Shown: positions 44,549 through 55,112, counted from the first letter of the stretch. The stretch: DNA of 64,000 nt from Heterohyrax brucei (GCA_028571685.1 CM053143.1:11089501-11153500); one strand, 5' to 3'. The notes: generated by a model from the sequence alone, not told the origin. Translations and numbers: made by a program.

Positions 44549-45779
44549 CCACTGAATGCTTTCTTACAGCTTGTTCAATTTGTCATTAAGCTCTGTTGCA
44601 TTTTTCCTCATCGCCTTACTAGTCTCTTGAAGAGCTCTAAATATTAATCTTTTGTGTTCTACCTTTGGTAATTCTGAGAAGCTCTTTCCTCTGGAACATT
44701 TGACTCTTTGTTTTGAGAGCTTTCTGAAGAGATCATAGTCTGCCTCTTTAAGTGCTTTGATAGGGACTGCTGTTTCTGAGCCGTTAGTAATTGTAGTTAC
44801 ATGTTTGCCTACTCTGTTCTAGCTTCTTGTGTCAAAATGTACAACTTACTTTTCTTACATAGATTCAGCTCAGGTGTCGTGGTGGTCACTTTCCCAGTGT
44901 GGGATACAGGCTCTTGCCTACTGTCCTAGATGGGCAGTGGTGATTGATATAGGCACAGGGGTCTGGCTGCACTGCTGAGAAAGTCTGAGGGTTAACAGCC
45001 ATCCCTGAGTGTCTGTGAGGTTTGCATAACCCCTTATGTTAAAGCTAGGTGAAGGAACAGTTTCTGCCCTGACTTTCTGGGTTAAGGCAGTTGGCACAGA
45101 CTACTCTCAGCTTTGTTTTTATTTCTCCCCTTCCTTGAGTTTGCTAAACTGTTTCCTCCTCTGAGTATGGAAGAATGGCCCAGGGCAAGCTTAAGGACTG
45201 CTGCTTCTGGCTCGGTCAATGGTGCCAGACTCCAGTGAGGGTGCAGTGCATAGAAGGAAGGGGGAGAATGGCTCAGGCAAACTTGAAGAGTCCTACGTCT
45301 GGCTCTGCAGCATCAGACTCCAGCGCCTGGGGCAGTTTAGAGAACAGGGATTCCGCCAGGAGAAAGGCTAGAGGGCCACTTCAAAGGAAAGATTGAGATC
45401 TGCATGCAGCAAGCTATATATAATGACTTAGCTTTCTCTGATCTGGCACTGTTCCTCTCTGTTCCTCCAGAGCTGAGAGCAGACTCCAGTCAACTCTGCT
45501 GCGCCCATCACACAGCTTCTTCCCATCAGGTCAGGTCTGTGGAATCCTATGCACTCCTGGTGCTGTTCTTCCATTTCCTTTGCTCAATCTCATTTTTCAA
45601 CTTTCCCTTTGATGTTCAGAGTTTCTAGGATGTCAGATGTACTGGATTCATTTGTTGTTTTGTGTCCTTGTTGTTAGAGGGGGAGTGGGAAGTGTCTGTC
45701 TCTTCTGCTATCTTGACCCCTCACCTTGCAAATCCTGATTTTTCTAAAACACTTTATAGGCTGAATAATTTATTTCTAG

Positions 45780-47450
45780 CTTTATAACTAAGATGTTCTA
45801 GCATGTAGCAAAACACTTAAAGAGCTAGGACCTCAAGTGCACCCTTAATGCTGCCTGCAGTCCTGTCCTCTCTCTCCCTGCTCCCCCAGATTGCCATTTT
45901 GTATCTTTCCTCACTCCTCTAAGGGGCTGCACTTCTTGTGGCAGCCTCACTCTCAGCTAGTGACTTTGTCACAGTCTCCTCAGTGATGCAACAAGCAATC
46001 AGAGAATGCACCCCAGCCACACTACAGCCTGTTCCCACCTCGCAGTTTCTGTTTCCACTGTCCTGTGGGAGACAGACCATTGTCTGGTCCAATGCCAGTT
46101 CCTTCACCTGTGTGCTGACCACATCCTTTCTTACTAACGGCAGCTCCAGCAGTTCTTCCCTTTCTTTGTTACGCCACCTGTATTTTCCTCTCTCCTGGGT
46201 CATTTCAATAGCTTAGTAACTTGCTGTTATTTCTTCATCTCCCTAGTTCTCTACTTACCTTTCCAGTGAAAACTTCTTGCTAGAATTTTCCATATTTAAC
46301 ACCTGCAATGCTTCTTACTGTGTCCTTTGTTAAACAGACCTACTGCAGCCAGACTTTGTCCCCAGTGCACTCCACCAATACAGTTCTGGCCAGATCCCAA
46401 TGACCCGCATGTTGCTAAATTGGTGATCAGTTCTCAGTCTTTACTTGGCCAGCTCTTAGCATTTGACCCAGTTAATCTTCCTTAGTTTGGTTTCCAGCCT
46501 ACTGCAAGTTCTTGCTTTTCTTCCTCGCTCCCTGGCTGCTTCTTGGTTGTTATCACTGGATTTTATTCTTCTCACTGACGTTGGAATGTTGGTATGCTTC
46601 AGGGCTCAAGCCTTAGATGTCTTCTGTGGGTATGTGCGCTATTGAGGTAATCGCAAGGCCTCAGTCCATATGCTTATGAAACCCAAATTTATATCTCCAG
46701 CCTAGACTTCATCCCTGAAACCTAGATTCATGCAAGTCCAGCTTTCTACCTAGCATCTATCTACACCTGATTATGTGATAGAGATTTAATAGTTAACATG
46801 TCCAAATCCGAATTCATGAGCATCTACTCTACCATGAAACATACCCAGAAAACCATACCTGGCACATAGCAACACTGTAGGACAATGTAGAACTGCCCTC
46901 TAGGGTTTCCAAGGAGTGGTTAGTGGATTTGAACTGCTGACCTTTTGGTTAGCAGCCAGGCTCTTAACCACTGCACCAAGGCTCCAAACTTACCCATCCT
47001 GCACTTTGAGTCCTGTCAAAATTAATGGTAACTGCATCCTTTTAGTTGCTTGAGTCGTCGTCTTCTCCCTTCTTTCACATACTCATAACCACTGTGAGTG
47101 TGCTGGGTCTGATCTCTCCTCAAGGCTTTTGAATATTCTCTTCCCTCTGTCTGGGACACTTTTCCAGACAGCCATGTAACTTGTACTCTCACCTCTTTTA
47201 ATATTTTGTTCACATGTTGCCTTTGCAATGAAGACTTTTTTTATTTGGTATTACAACACTCATCCCCTCTATTCATTGTTCCCCTCCCTAGCTTTTTTTT
47301 TTTTTTTTAATTCCATAGCATTTATCACCTTCCAACCTTGCATAAATTTACTTATGTGTTTTTCGTATTGTCCGTCTCCCTGTACTTGCTCTATGATGGC
47401 AGGGATTTTTTTTCTTTTTTCTTTTTTTTACTCTTTCTTACTGAAGTGTC
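45780..47450 (+). repeat. L2 LINE, sense, old, interrupted by a SINE
   Basis: Follows L2 order: AGCATTTGACCCAGTTAATC near 46460 is the degraded AFDTVDH reverse-transcriptase region, then AACCCAAATTTATATCTCC and TTAACATGTCCAAATCC near 46790. The 3' part has CTGTCTGGGACACTTTTCC and ATAGCATTTATCACC near 47318. The part before about 46330 is a weaker match. The reading is not intact. Confidence 0.75.
46866..46986 (-). repeat. AfroSINE-type SINE, antisense, inside the L2
   Basis: GTAGAACTGCCCTCTAGGG, TTTGAACTGCTGACC and GGTTAGCAGCCAGGC; the L2 resumes after CCAAGGCTCC. Confidence 0.88.
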
Positions 47451-47458
47451 CATAATTA

Positions 47459-48178
47459 CCACCAAACTCACTCCTGCTGAGTCAGTTTCAACTCATGGTG
47501 ACTGTCTTAGTCAACTAGTGCTTCTATAACAGATTTGCCACAACTGGATGGCTTTGGCAAACAGAAATTTATTCTCTCACAGTCCAATAAGCTAGAAGTC
47601 TGAATTCGGGGTGCCGACTCCAAGGGAAGGCTTTCTCTCTCTGTCAGCTCTGGAAGAAAACCCTTGGGATGCATCCATCTCCCCTTGGTCTGGAAGCCTC
47701 TCAGTGCAGGAACCTCAGGTTCAAAGGATGTACTGTGCTCCCACCACTGCTTTCTTAGTGGTGTGAGCTCTCCATGTCTCTTTGCTCACTTCTCTCTTTT
47801 ATATCTCAAAGAGATTAGCTTAAGACACTATCTAGTCTTGTGGGTCTCATCAGTATAACTGTCTCGACGGCACTTGGCTTAATCCATTTCATTATAGGGA
47901 TAGGATTTATAACACATAGACAAATCACATAATATGGTGGACAACCACCAAACACTGGGACTCATGACCCATCTAAGTTGACAGATACTTTGGTGGAACA
48001 CCATTAAATCCATAACAACTGTATAGGATACAGTAGATCTGGCCCATAGGGTTTCCAAAGTTATACATCATTATGGGAGCAGAGTACCACATCTTTTTCC
48101 CACAGACTGGCTTGTAGGATTGAACTGCTGACATTTTGGTTAGCAGGCCAGTGCTTTATCTACCGTGTCATCAGGATT
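47459..48178 (-). repeat. AfroSINE-type SINE, antisense, split by a MaLR LTR
   Basis: The tail part is at 47459-47503 (GAGTCAGTTTCAACTCATGG) and the head part at 48018-48178 (CATTATGGGAGCAGAGTACC, then GATTGAACTGCTGACATTT). The MaLR LTR lies exactly between them, so here the SINE is older than the LTR, the reverse of 57241. Confidence 0.88.
47504..48017 (-). mobile_element. MLT1-like MaLR solo LTR, antisense, inside a SINE
   Basis: Runs from TGTCTTAGTCAACTAGTG to AAATCCATAACA. Landmarks are GAAATTTATTCTCTCACAG and TAGAAGTCTGAATTCGGGG. TSD bases are too eroded to state. Confidence 0.88.
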
Positions 48179-48179
48179 T

Positions 48180-48412
48180 TGGATGTGTCCATGGTGTCTA
48201 CAATAGTAGAGTTTCCAGACTGAATGGACTGGGAAGAAAAACCTTGTGACCTACTGAAAAACCAGCCAATGAAAACCGTATGACCACAATATTTTGATCC
48301 ATGATTGATCCAGGGGAAGGCCTGGGATGAGGCAACATTTCATTCCGTTGTGTATGGGGTTGCCATGAGTCGAAGAGGCCAACTTGACAACAGCTAGCAA
48401 CTATAATGTGTT
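48180..48412 (+). repeat. tRNA-Gly-like SINE body and tail, sense
   Basis: Lacks the tRNA-like head. Ends GGGGTTGCCATGAGTCGAAG with CAACAGCTAGCAAC, the same tail as at 28380-28440. A CATTCCGTTGTGTATGGGG block precedes it. Confidence 0.75.
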
Positions 48413-48604
48413 GCCTGAACTCAGAAAGTCTTAAATACATAGGTGATGGTAGTGATAATAGAGATTAGAACTAAAACACTATTCATCTCAGAGAAGTCAT
48501 TCCATGTGTCTGCGAGCTCCATTGTAAAGGAGCAATCCCATACTAAGCCTTGGTCCATTCAACAACATGTTATTAAGCATACATCAATGCTAGGAACTTC
48601 ACTA

Positions 48605-48660
48605 GGCCCTGTGGAATCAGGAATAGGGCACAGGAATAGGGCACAGGAATAGGGCACAGC
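48605..48660 (+). repeat. 13-bp tandem repeat, three copies
   Basis: AGGAATAGGGCAC three times in a row. Very low divergence suggests a recent expansion, possibly length-polymorphic. Confidence 0.95.
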
Positions 48661-48817
48661 TATGCCCATCTGGAAGTCCTGGCACTGAAGGCTAGTCAGA
48701 AAGGACACTTCTGAGGAACAAGCATTGTGGCAAAAGCCACCAGTACTGAGTCAGAAAGATCTCAAATATCCATTAACTGGGTAAACAAAATGTGGTATAT
48801 CCATACCAAAACAAAAG

Positions 48818-49018
48818 AAAACCCAGGTACCGTCAAGTCATTTGTGATTCATGGCAACTGCATGTGTGTCAGAGACGAAGTGTGCTCACAGGGGTTTCAG
48901 TGGGTGATTTTTTTGGAAGTAGGTCACCATACATTTTTTTCTGAGGATAAACACTAACCTCTAACCTTGTGGTTAGCAGCTGAGTACATTAGTCATTTAC
49001 ACTACCCAGTGACTCCCT
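48818..49018 (-). repeat. AfroSINE-type SINE, antisense, longer variant
   Basis: TACCGTCAAGTCATTTGTG, then GGAAGTAGGTCACC and CTTGTGGTTAGCAGCTGAG, ending CCAGTGACTCCC. It sits inside the old L1 3' end. Confidence 0.8.
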
Positions 49019-49159
49019 ATGGAATATGATTCAGCCGTAGAAAGAATAAAGTACTGACATATACTCTAACATAGATGAACTTGGAAAAATTTATGCTAAG
49101 AAGCCAGACACAAAATACCATGTGCTGTATGATTCCATTTGTATGAAGTGTCCAAAATG

Positions 49160-49462
49160 TCCAACTATAGTGACTTCTTAAGAGAAATGCTAGCAGGTAT
49201 GCTTCTTAGAGGCAAGAATGACAAGGCTTCACCTCGCTTCCTTTAGACACATCGTCTGGAAAGACCGGTCTTTAGAAAAAGATGCTGTGGTTGGTAAAGT
49301 AGAAGGTCAGAGGAAATAAGGTAATCCCCCAATGAGCTGAATCGACATAGTGGCTACAACGGTGGGCAGCTAAGTACGATGGCAAAGGTGGCCATTTTTC
49401 CTTCTATCACACCTAATGTCACCCTGAGTCTGAGTCAGCTGGATGGCAACTAACATTAACAA
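49160..49462 (+). mobile_element. RTE-type LINE 3' end, sense fragment
   Basis: TTTAGACACATCGTCTGG, GAAAAAGATGCTGTGGTTGG and AGTGGCTACAACGGTGGG match the RTE RT C-terminal region seen at 51060-51230. The tail GTCACCCTGAGTCTGAGTC with ACTAACATTAACAACAG is the family's 3' end. Confidence 0.75.
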
Positions 49463-49659
49463 CAGGGATGGGGAGATGGGTGCTGAGGAGTGACTGCTAA
49501 TAAACATGAGGCTTATTTTTGGGTGATGATAATGTTTCTGAAAAATTGTGATGGTTGCACAACTCTGAATATACAAAAAGCTACTGAACTGTATAGGCTT
49601 TAAATGAGTAAACTGTATAGTATGTGAACTGTATTTCAATAAAGCTGTTCAAAGAATAA

Positions 49660-50118
49660 ACAAAGTGCTGTACTAGTATAGAACATGAATTGGTGATACA
49701 GCTGAGGAGGGAGTGCAGAGAAGGAATGGCCAGAGGCAAGGCTGGAGGACCAGGCGCACAAGGTCAGCTTCCGTTGTCCTATGAGGGAGCGTTATCTTGA
49801 TCTTTCAGTGAAAGGGAACCAGTGAGGGCTGTAAGTGCTGTGTGATCATCCCGGTACTGTAAGAATGACAATAACTGGAATGAGGAGAATACTGGAGGAG
49901 GCTGGAACACCTTTTACAGAGGTGTAGCTGGAGTCCAGCGAAGAGAGAGGGAGAGCCTGAATCAAGGATTAGGAATACAAATGTTTGAGAGCCTTGTAAG
50001 AGGTAAAAATGACTGGATCAGAGAGACTGGAGAAGAAAGGAAAAGAATGACTCCTAGGGCTCTAGCATAGGTTAATGGGTATGGGGCATTATTACCTGTG
50101 ATAAAGAAGTGTGTTTAA
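49660..50118. other. Intronic sequence, unclassified
   Basis: No gene; no repeat that can be named. Confidence 0.45.
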
Positions 50119-50119
50119 C

Positions 50120-50288
50120 AAAACCAAAGCAAACCCACTGCTGTAGAATCAATTCTGACTCATAGTGACCCTATAGGTTATAGTAGAACTGTCCCCATAG
50201 AGTTTCTAAGGAGCACCTGATGGATTTGAACTGCTAGCATTTTGGTTAGCAGACACAGCACTTAACCACTATACCACCAGGGTTTCCT
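50120..50288 (-). repeat. AfroSINE-type SINE, antisense
   Basis: A well-kept copy: CTCATAGTGACCCTATAGG, CTGTCCCCATAGAGTTTC, TTTGAACTGCTAGCATTTTG and ACCACCAGGGTTTCC. TGTGTTTAACA recurs close to both sides (50109-50119 and 50288-50298), a good TSD. Confidence 0.92.
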
Positions 50289-50559
50289 GTGTTTAACAGG
50301 AAAGATGAAAAATGGGACTCTTCCTAAAAGCCTCAGACGGTGGCCTGAGCTGAATTTCACTGAAGCACAGAAGTCACATCTTGCTTGATGAAAATTAAAA
50401 CAAATGGGCAGTATCCATGCCTGTTTCACTTATTGTCTGTGCAACAAACTTTTTGACATTGCAGAAAAAGTGCAGTACTTGGCTCAATTAACTACTCTTA
50501 TGTATTCTTCTGAAGTTATCTATATTGTATCTAGCTCACTGGCTTCTCTTCTCTCTACA

Positions 50560-50740
50560 AAGCCAAACTTGTCGTTGAGTTGATTCTAACTCATGGAGCA
50601 AGCAGTTCATAGTTGGCTGTAGCCTAAAGGTTGGTGATTCAGACCCAATAAGTGGCACCTTGGAAGAAGGGCCTGACAGCCTACTTCCTTACAGATTGCA
50701 GCCAAGAAAATGCTATGGAGCAGTTCTACTCTGTTAACAC
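50560..50740. repeat. AfroSINE-type pieces: short antisense tail then sense body
   Basis: TCGTTGAGTTGATTCTAACTC at about 50571 is an antisense tail. From about 50590 a sense body follows (AGGTTGGTGATTCAGACCC, then ATGGAGCAGTTCTACTCTG). This looks like two eroded copies in opposite orientation. Confidence 0.65.
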
Positions 50741-50934
50741 ATGTGGTCACTATGATCATCTCTCTAAGCATTGTTTTTCAACTCTATTCTGAGATATGTT
50801 ACAAACCTGCTGCAGAATGGCTCTTTAAAGTATTAGGAAAGCAAAGGCATCCATTTGAAGACTTAGAGATACCTGATCCAAGCCATCATATTTTGGGGCT
50901 CCATGCATGTAAAAGCTGGGTGATGAATAATGAA

Positions 50935-51265
50935 GATTGAAGGAGAATTGACGCCTTTGAATTATGGCGTTGGCAATGCATATTGAATATACTATAAACT
51001 GCCAGAAGGATGAACAAATTTGTCTTGGAAGAAGCACTGTCAGAGTGCTCCTTGGAAGCAAGGATGGTGAGACTTTGTCTCATGTACTTTAGACATGTTG
51101 TAGGGAAGGACCAGTCCCTGGAGAAGGACATCAAGCTTGGTAACATAGAGAGTCCGCTTAAAAGAGGAAAGCCTTCAATGAGATGAACTGACACAGTGGC
51201 TGCAGCAGTGGGCTCAGTGGGTTGTGAGAATGATGCTGAACTAGGCAGTGTTTTGTTGTGTTGTG
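50935..51265 (+). mobile_element. RTE-type LINE 3' end, sense
   Basis: GACGCCTTTGAATTATGGCG, GTCTTGGAAGAAGCACTG, CATGTACTTTAGACATGTTG and GAGAAGGACATCAAGCTTGG follow the order of the RTE reverse-transcriptase C-terminus. The 1690-2110 copy is its antisense relative. Frames are broken. Confidence 0.82.
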
Positions 51266-51394
51266 TGTAGGGTCCCTAAGTAAAAAATGGCTAGAGGTTA
51301 CCTAACAATAGTACTGATATTTATTTCTTCCAATAAAAAGCTAAGTCATGTACATGATATAGGAGAAGTCAGTACAACTTGAACAAGGCAAAGT

Positions 51395-52200
51395 CATAGA
51401 AGCTTCCTAGACAGATCCAAAACACTTTGAGGGACCGAGTTACTGGGGCTGAGGGCTAGGAACCATGGTCTTGGGACACCTGAGTCAATTGGCATAGTGT
51501 TGGTTGTAGAGAAAATGTTCTACATCCTACTTTGGTGAATACTTCCGGGGTCTTCAAAGTGGGTAAGCAGCCATCTGAAATACATCGGTTGGTCCCATCT
51601 GCTCTGGAGTGAAGGAGAGTGAAGAGAACCAAAGATACAGCAAATACCAGTCCAAAAAACTAATGGATCACAAGTACCATAGCCTCAGCCTAGAAGATCT
51701 GGATAGTACCCAGCTGTCACCACCTAGAGCTCCAACAGGTATCACAATAGAGCATGCCAGACAGAGTTGGAGAAAAATGTAGAACAAAATTCAAATCCCC
51801 CAGAAAACACCAGACTTACTGGTCTGGCAGAGACTGGAGGAACCTCTGAGGCTATGGCCACTGGACATCCTACTAACTTAGAACAGAAGTGACTCCTGCT
51901 GTTCACCTTTCAGCCAAAGATTAGATAGGCCTATAAAACAATAACACATGTGAGGAACGTGCTTCTTCGTTCAATCAAGTATACAAGACCACATGGGCAA
52001 CATCTGCTGAAAAGCAAAGATGAATAGGCAGGAAAGGATAGGAAGGCCAGACAAATAGAAACCGGGAACCCAGAGTGCGAAGGGTAAAAGGAAGAGTGCT
52101 GATACATTGCAGGGATTGCAATCAATGTCACAAAACACTTTGCATATACATTTTTAAATTGGAGTCTAGTATGCACTATAAACTTTCACCTAAAGCTTAT
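51395..52200 (+). repeat. Old L1 (L1M-type) 3' UTR, sense
   Basis: GGTCTTGGGACACCTGAGTC, AATGTTCTACATCCTACTTT, GGAGAAAAATGTAGAAC and CAGCCAAAGATTAGATAGGC follow a known old mammalian L1 3' UTR order, ending CTTTCACCTAAAGC. Confidence 0.8.
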
Positions 52201-52325
52201 ATACAAAATAATTTTAAAAAGCTAAATAGTCATTAGAAAGACTTAAGGAATTACTGAGATCACTCAGTACTCCAAATATCAGAGTAGTGGTTATCCAAGT
52301 TTCTTCCTGTTACCGGGGATCATAA

Positions 52326-52487
52326 AACCAACCACACTGCTGCGAGTCAATTCTAACTCATAACTACACTCCAGAACAGAGTGGAACTGCTCCATAAGGT
52401 TTCCAAGGAGTGCCTGGTGGGTTTGAACTGCCAACTTTTTGATTAGCAGACCTAGTAGTTAACCACTGTGCCACCAAGGTTTTGTAT
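52326..52487 (-). repeat. AfroSINE-type SINE, antisense
   Basis: GTCAATTCTAACTCATAAC, GAACTGCTCCATAAGGTTTC and GGGTTTGAACTGCCAAC, ending GCCACCAAGGTTT. The flanks GGGGATCATAA and GGGGATGAATA are a possible TSD. Confidence 0.9.
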
Positions 52488-52559
52488 TGGGGATGAATAC
52501 TTAAAAAAAAAAAAAAGTGTTGTTAGCATTACCTATTGAAAAACAGACCAGTTGGTACT

Positions 52560-52720
52560 CTGAAAATTTGTTGCCATCAAGTTGATGTAGGCTTACAGTG
52601 ACCCCAGAGAACAGAGTAGAACTTGCCCCATAGAGTTTGTGAGGAGTGTCTGATGGAGTTGAATTGCTTATGTTTTGATTAGCAGCTGTAGCTCTTAACC
52701 ACTGTGCCACCAGAGTTTCA
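52560..52720 (-). repeat. AfroSINE-type SINE, antisense
   Basis: TTGCCATCAAGTTGATGTAG, ACTTGCCCCATAGAGTTTG and GATTAGCAGCTGTAGC, ending GCCACCAGAGTTTC. Confidence 0.9.
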
Positions 52721-52959
52721 GATTAGTTGGAGCTGGTGTAAATCCAAAGTCCTTGAAGATGATTCTTCTTGACATCACACAGAATAAATAGATGAATGTG
52801 CTCCCTAAGGTAGATCTAGTTTTTGTGAGGCCTGAAGCTGATGTGTTACAGGGAACCCTTTTGAAAAAAGAATGCAAAATAATAACTACAGATGTAGGGA
52901 CTTGGAAGGACCTGGAGCTTAAGTTTTATTAGCTTCATAGGAGAGATTCCTTTGAGCTT

Positions 52960-53155
52960 GATAGTGATAATGATGGTGAGGAGGAAGATGAGAACCAAAA
53001 TACCGAGAACTTAAACGTTAGGTACTGTTTCAGGTTTTGTATTATGTATGTTAGCCTCTTTTAAGCACTGTCTTATAGTTGAGGAACCTAAGGTGCAGAG
53101 AGGCTGTCATACCCAAGTTCACACAGCTGGGAAGTGGAGTTGCTGGGAGATGAGA
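52960..53155 (-). repeat. MIR SINE, antisense
   Basis: AGTTGAGGAACCTAAGGTGC followed by GAGAGGCTGTCATACCC and TTCACACAGCTGGGAAGTGG, a clear MIR core in antisense. Confidence 0.85.
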
Positions 53156-53194
53156 AGGGTGGACAGAAAAGAGCGCTAACCGGACAGTGGAGGT

Positions 53195-53400
53195 CTTGTT
53201 GAGCCCCAGCTTTGCCATCAGTTGATAGAAACCATTGCCTGAATCTCTTAATGTTGCCTGTATGCCCTTGGCTTCACCTTTGAAACAGGAACATTGATGC
53301 ATTGATGTCTACCATGAGTCCTTCATGCTCTTGTTGTGAGGTCACAAGCAAGTATGTAAAAGCACTTTGTGAAGGTTAAGGTGCTTAGAAATGTAGTCAT
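53195..53400 (+). repeat. MIR-type SINE, sense, diverged
   Basis: AGCCCCAGCTTTGCCATCAG, then CTTTGAAACAGGAACATTG and AAAGCACTTTGTGAAGG are MIR-like in order. It is inverted relative to the MIR just upstream. Confidence 0.55.
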
Positions 53401-53560
53401 TTCCATGGATATTAACAACTAGATATTAAACAACTTTTCATTCCAGCTCAGTATTATATATGTGGCTTGAAAATATATTTTATTTTACTTTTTTTCCTCT
53501 CTCCACTTCTAATGCCAGTTGATTTCATGGATGTGATAGTATTTATTTATTTTTTTTCAG

Positions 53561-53663
53561 GTTACTTGTCTGCAGGACTTTTTTGGTGATGATGATGTTT
53601 TTATTGCATGTGGACCTGAAAAATTCCGTTACGCCCAAGATGACTTTGTCCTGGACCATAGTG
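53561..53663 (+). CDS. DCLK2: DCLK2 coding exon: end of second doublecortin domain
   Basis: This 103-nt exon opens after a strong acceptor (TTATTTTTTTTCAG) and closes at a GTAAGA donor. It encodes [18 protein letters not shown] followed by [16 protein letters not shown], plus one base of the next codon. The sequence is the C-terminal end of the second doublecortin (DCX) domain, which binds tubulin on the microtubule lattice. The wording identifies the paralogue: DCLK2 has VTCLQ and [10 protein letters not shown], whereas DCX has VTCLH with DDFSLDENEC and DCLK1 ends differently. The protein is a neuronal microtubule-associated Ser/Thr kinase; its kinase exons lie to the right of the window. 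There are no stops or frameshifts. The exon enters at phase 0 and leaves at phase 1, matching the exon at 58113. Confidence 0.97.
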
Positions 53664-53944
53664 GTAAGATGATTCATTGACCTATTGGCCATCTTTGTAA
53701 CTACTGATGTGAAGGCTTCGGATTTAAAGTTGAGTGGTCTGGGATGTTGAAGAAAGATGACATTGGCAGTGCCGCATTTGAGCTCATGAAAAATGCATAA
53801 CAGAATGAAAGTATTTACCTACTTGTCAAAACAAGTTCAAGTAGTTTCCAGCTTTTACAGTTTGGTTCCATCCTGATTGCATTATTTTGTCTTCAAATTG
53901 GATTCCTTGCCTTTTTCTGGAATGGTGACCACCTATACTTGTGT

Positions 53945-54150
53945 AGAATCTCTAGGTGGCACAAATGATTAAGAACATGACTGCTAGTCAAAGGTTGTTG
54001 GTTCTGACCACCTAAAGACACCTTATAAGACAGACCTGGAGATCTCCTCTCAAAATGGCACAATTTTGAAAACCCTGTGGAGCAGTTCTGCTCTGCATAC
54101 ATGGGTTGCCATGAATCAGAGTTGACTTAATGCTAGGTAACAGCACAATG
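53945..54150 (+). repeat. AfroSINE-type SINE, sense
   Basis: CTCTAGGTGGCACAAATG at the head, AACCCTGTGGAGCAGTTCTG in the body and GGGTTGCCATGAATCAGAG in the tail. Confidence 0.85.
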
Positions 54151-54227
54151 TACTGATGTGTTGAACAGAAACAGTGTTAAATGTACTGGAAGTGTTGAAC
54201 AGAAACAGTTGTTCATTGTCCATTGTT

Positions 54228-54306
54228 CGTGTGTATGTGTGTGTGTATAAAAGCTAAGTGCCGTAGAGTCAGATCCGACTCATAGAGACCCCAGAGACCA
54301 GAGTAG
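54228..54306 (-). repeat. TG microsatellite and short antisense AfroSINE tail
   Basis: TGTGTATGTGTGTGTGTA is followed by AGTGCCGTAGAGTCAGATCC, an AfroSINE tail cut after about 50 bp. Confidence 0.75.
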
Positions 54307-54309
54307 AAG

Positions 54310-54700
54310 CAATACATAAAAGGATAATAACTAAAAAGTTAATGGCGATTGTTGTGGATTTTATTTTACATCATTGTTTTGTTTACCATCTTTTTGAAGA
54401 ACAACATGTTTTTTTGATATGTTCAGAAAAAAGATAAGGCTATTTTCATGAGTAGGATTAAAAATTCTCTTTTTTTATTGCTTTGAGCCAATATGTGAAG
54501 ATTTCTACTATTTACCATTTAAAACTAGAAGATGCTTTCTGTGACACCATACTTCCTTGTGTAAGTCTTTCCTTTTATACTGTGTCAGTTACCAATGTGA
54601 TTGGAACTCAGTTATCAACTTTTTATTTGTTTGTTTTGCTTTGCTTTTTTGCTACTGCTGATTTTTTTTGAGAGTTTTTGTACTGTATTACAGTGCTTTG
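54310..54700. other. Intronic sequence, nothing recognisable
   Basis: AT-rich non-repetitive intron with no motif. Confidence 0.5.
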
Positions 54701-54705
54701 GGGAG

Positions 54706-54915
54706 CCCTCATGGCACAGTATTAAGCAATACTTGGCTCGTCACCCCAGTGTTGGTGAATTGAACCCACCAAACCCTCTGTGGGAGAAAGCTGTGGCCGT
54801 CTGCTTCTGTAAATAGTTACAGCCTCGGAAACCCTATGGGGTGGTTCTGCTGTGTCCTATAGGGTTACTACTGAGTTGAAATCTACTTGACGGCAATGGG
54901 TTTGGTTGGATAGTC
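54706..54915 (+). repeat. AfroSINE-type SINE, sense, longer variant
   Basis: GGAGCCCTCATGGCACAG at the head, TGAATTGAACCCACC, GGGAGAAAGCTGTGGCCGTC and the tail GGGTTACTACTGAGTTGAAA with GACGGCAATGGG. Nearly full length, including the middle block that short variants lack. Confidence 0.92.
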
Positions 54916-55021
54916 TACTAGACCGACCCTTGTTTACCCTAATAATACCCCTGGGAAAGTTCTTAAGACATTACAGATAATATCTGTCTGTATCAACTAT
55001 GCTAAATCTGCTCCCATAAAT

Positions 55022-55112
55022 ATTACAGGCTTGAAAGCCCCATGGGGTAGTTCTCCTGTGTCCTTTAGGGTGGCATTGAGTCCTAATCAACTTGATGACG
55101 ATGGATTTGGTT
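55022..55112 (+). repeat. AfroSINE-type SINE, sense, 3' half
   Basis: ATTACAGGCTTGAAAGCCCC to GTCCTAATCAACTTGATGAC; the head is lost. Confidence 0.82.

Larger units (their letters stand above)
39370..44800 (-). pseudogene. L1-B ORF1 pseudogene, interrupted
   Basis: On the minus strand the coiled-coil part lies at about 44560-44800 (a reading like MRKNATELNDKLNKL). The RRM-like part is at about 43640-43800 (VKDLLTENFPD) and the C-terminal part at about 39370-39706. A solo MaLR LTR (44018-44548) and the large nested MaLR block (39707-43613) sit inside it. Stops and shifts throughout. Confidence 0.8.
32060..45726 (-). mobile_element. Antisense L1 (L1-B), near full length, heavily interrupted
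   Basis: Both ends of one L1 are seen. The 3' UTR is antisense from about 32060. The 5' end lies at about 45726, where the minus strand reads GAGGGGTCAAGATAGCAG, the start of the 5' UTR. Order along the minus strand is 5' UTR (about 44800-45726), ORF1, ORF2, 3' UTR. Six separate insertions stretch it to 13.7 kb. The ORF2 3' end is near 33100. The 3' UTR differs from that of L1-A, so it is an older subfamily. Confidence 0.9.
48755..49655 (+). repeat. Old L1 (L1M-type) 3' end, sense, interrupted twice
   Basis: Pieces: ACAAAATGTGGTATATCC before 48818; GAATATGATTCAGCCGTAG to GATTCCATTTGTATGAAG at 49020-49160; and the UTR GATGGTTGCACAACTCTG to TTTCAATAAAGCTGTTC at 49465-49655. Split by an AfroSINE and an RTE piece. 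An older family than L1-A, -B and -C. Confidence 0.8.

Noticed and set aside
45919..46216. Overlapping open frames on both strands (94 and 92 codons)
   Set aside because: They lie in an old L2-like stretch and mirror each other, as expected from low stop-codon density, not coding selection.
1..53560. A further DCLK2 exon upstream in the window
   Set aside because: I looked for sequence encoding the preceding doublecortin-domain end (YTLDGKQ) with a donor and did not find it; the whole stretch reads as intron and repeats.
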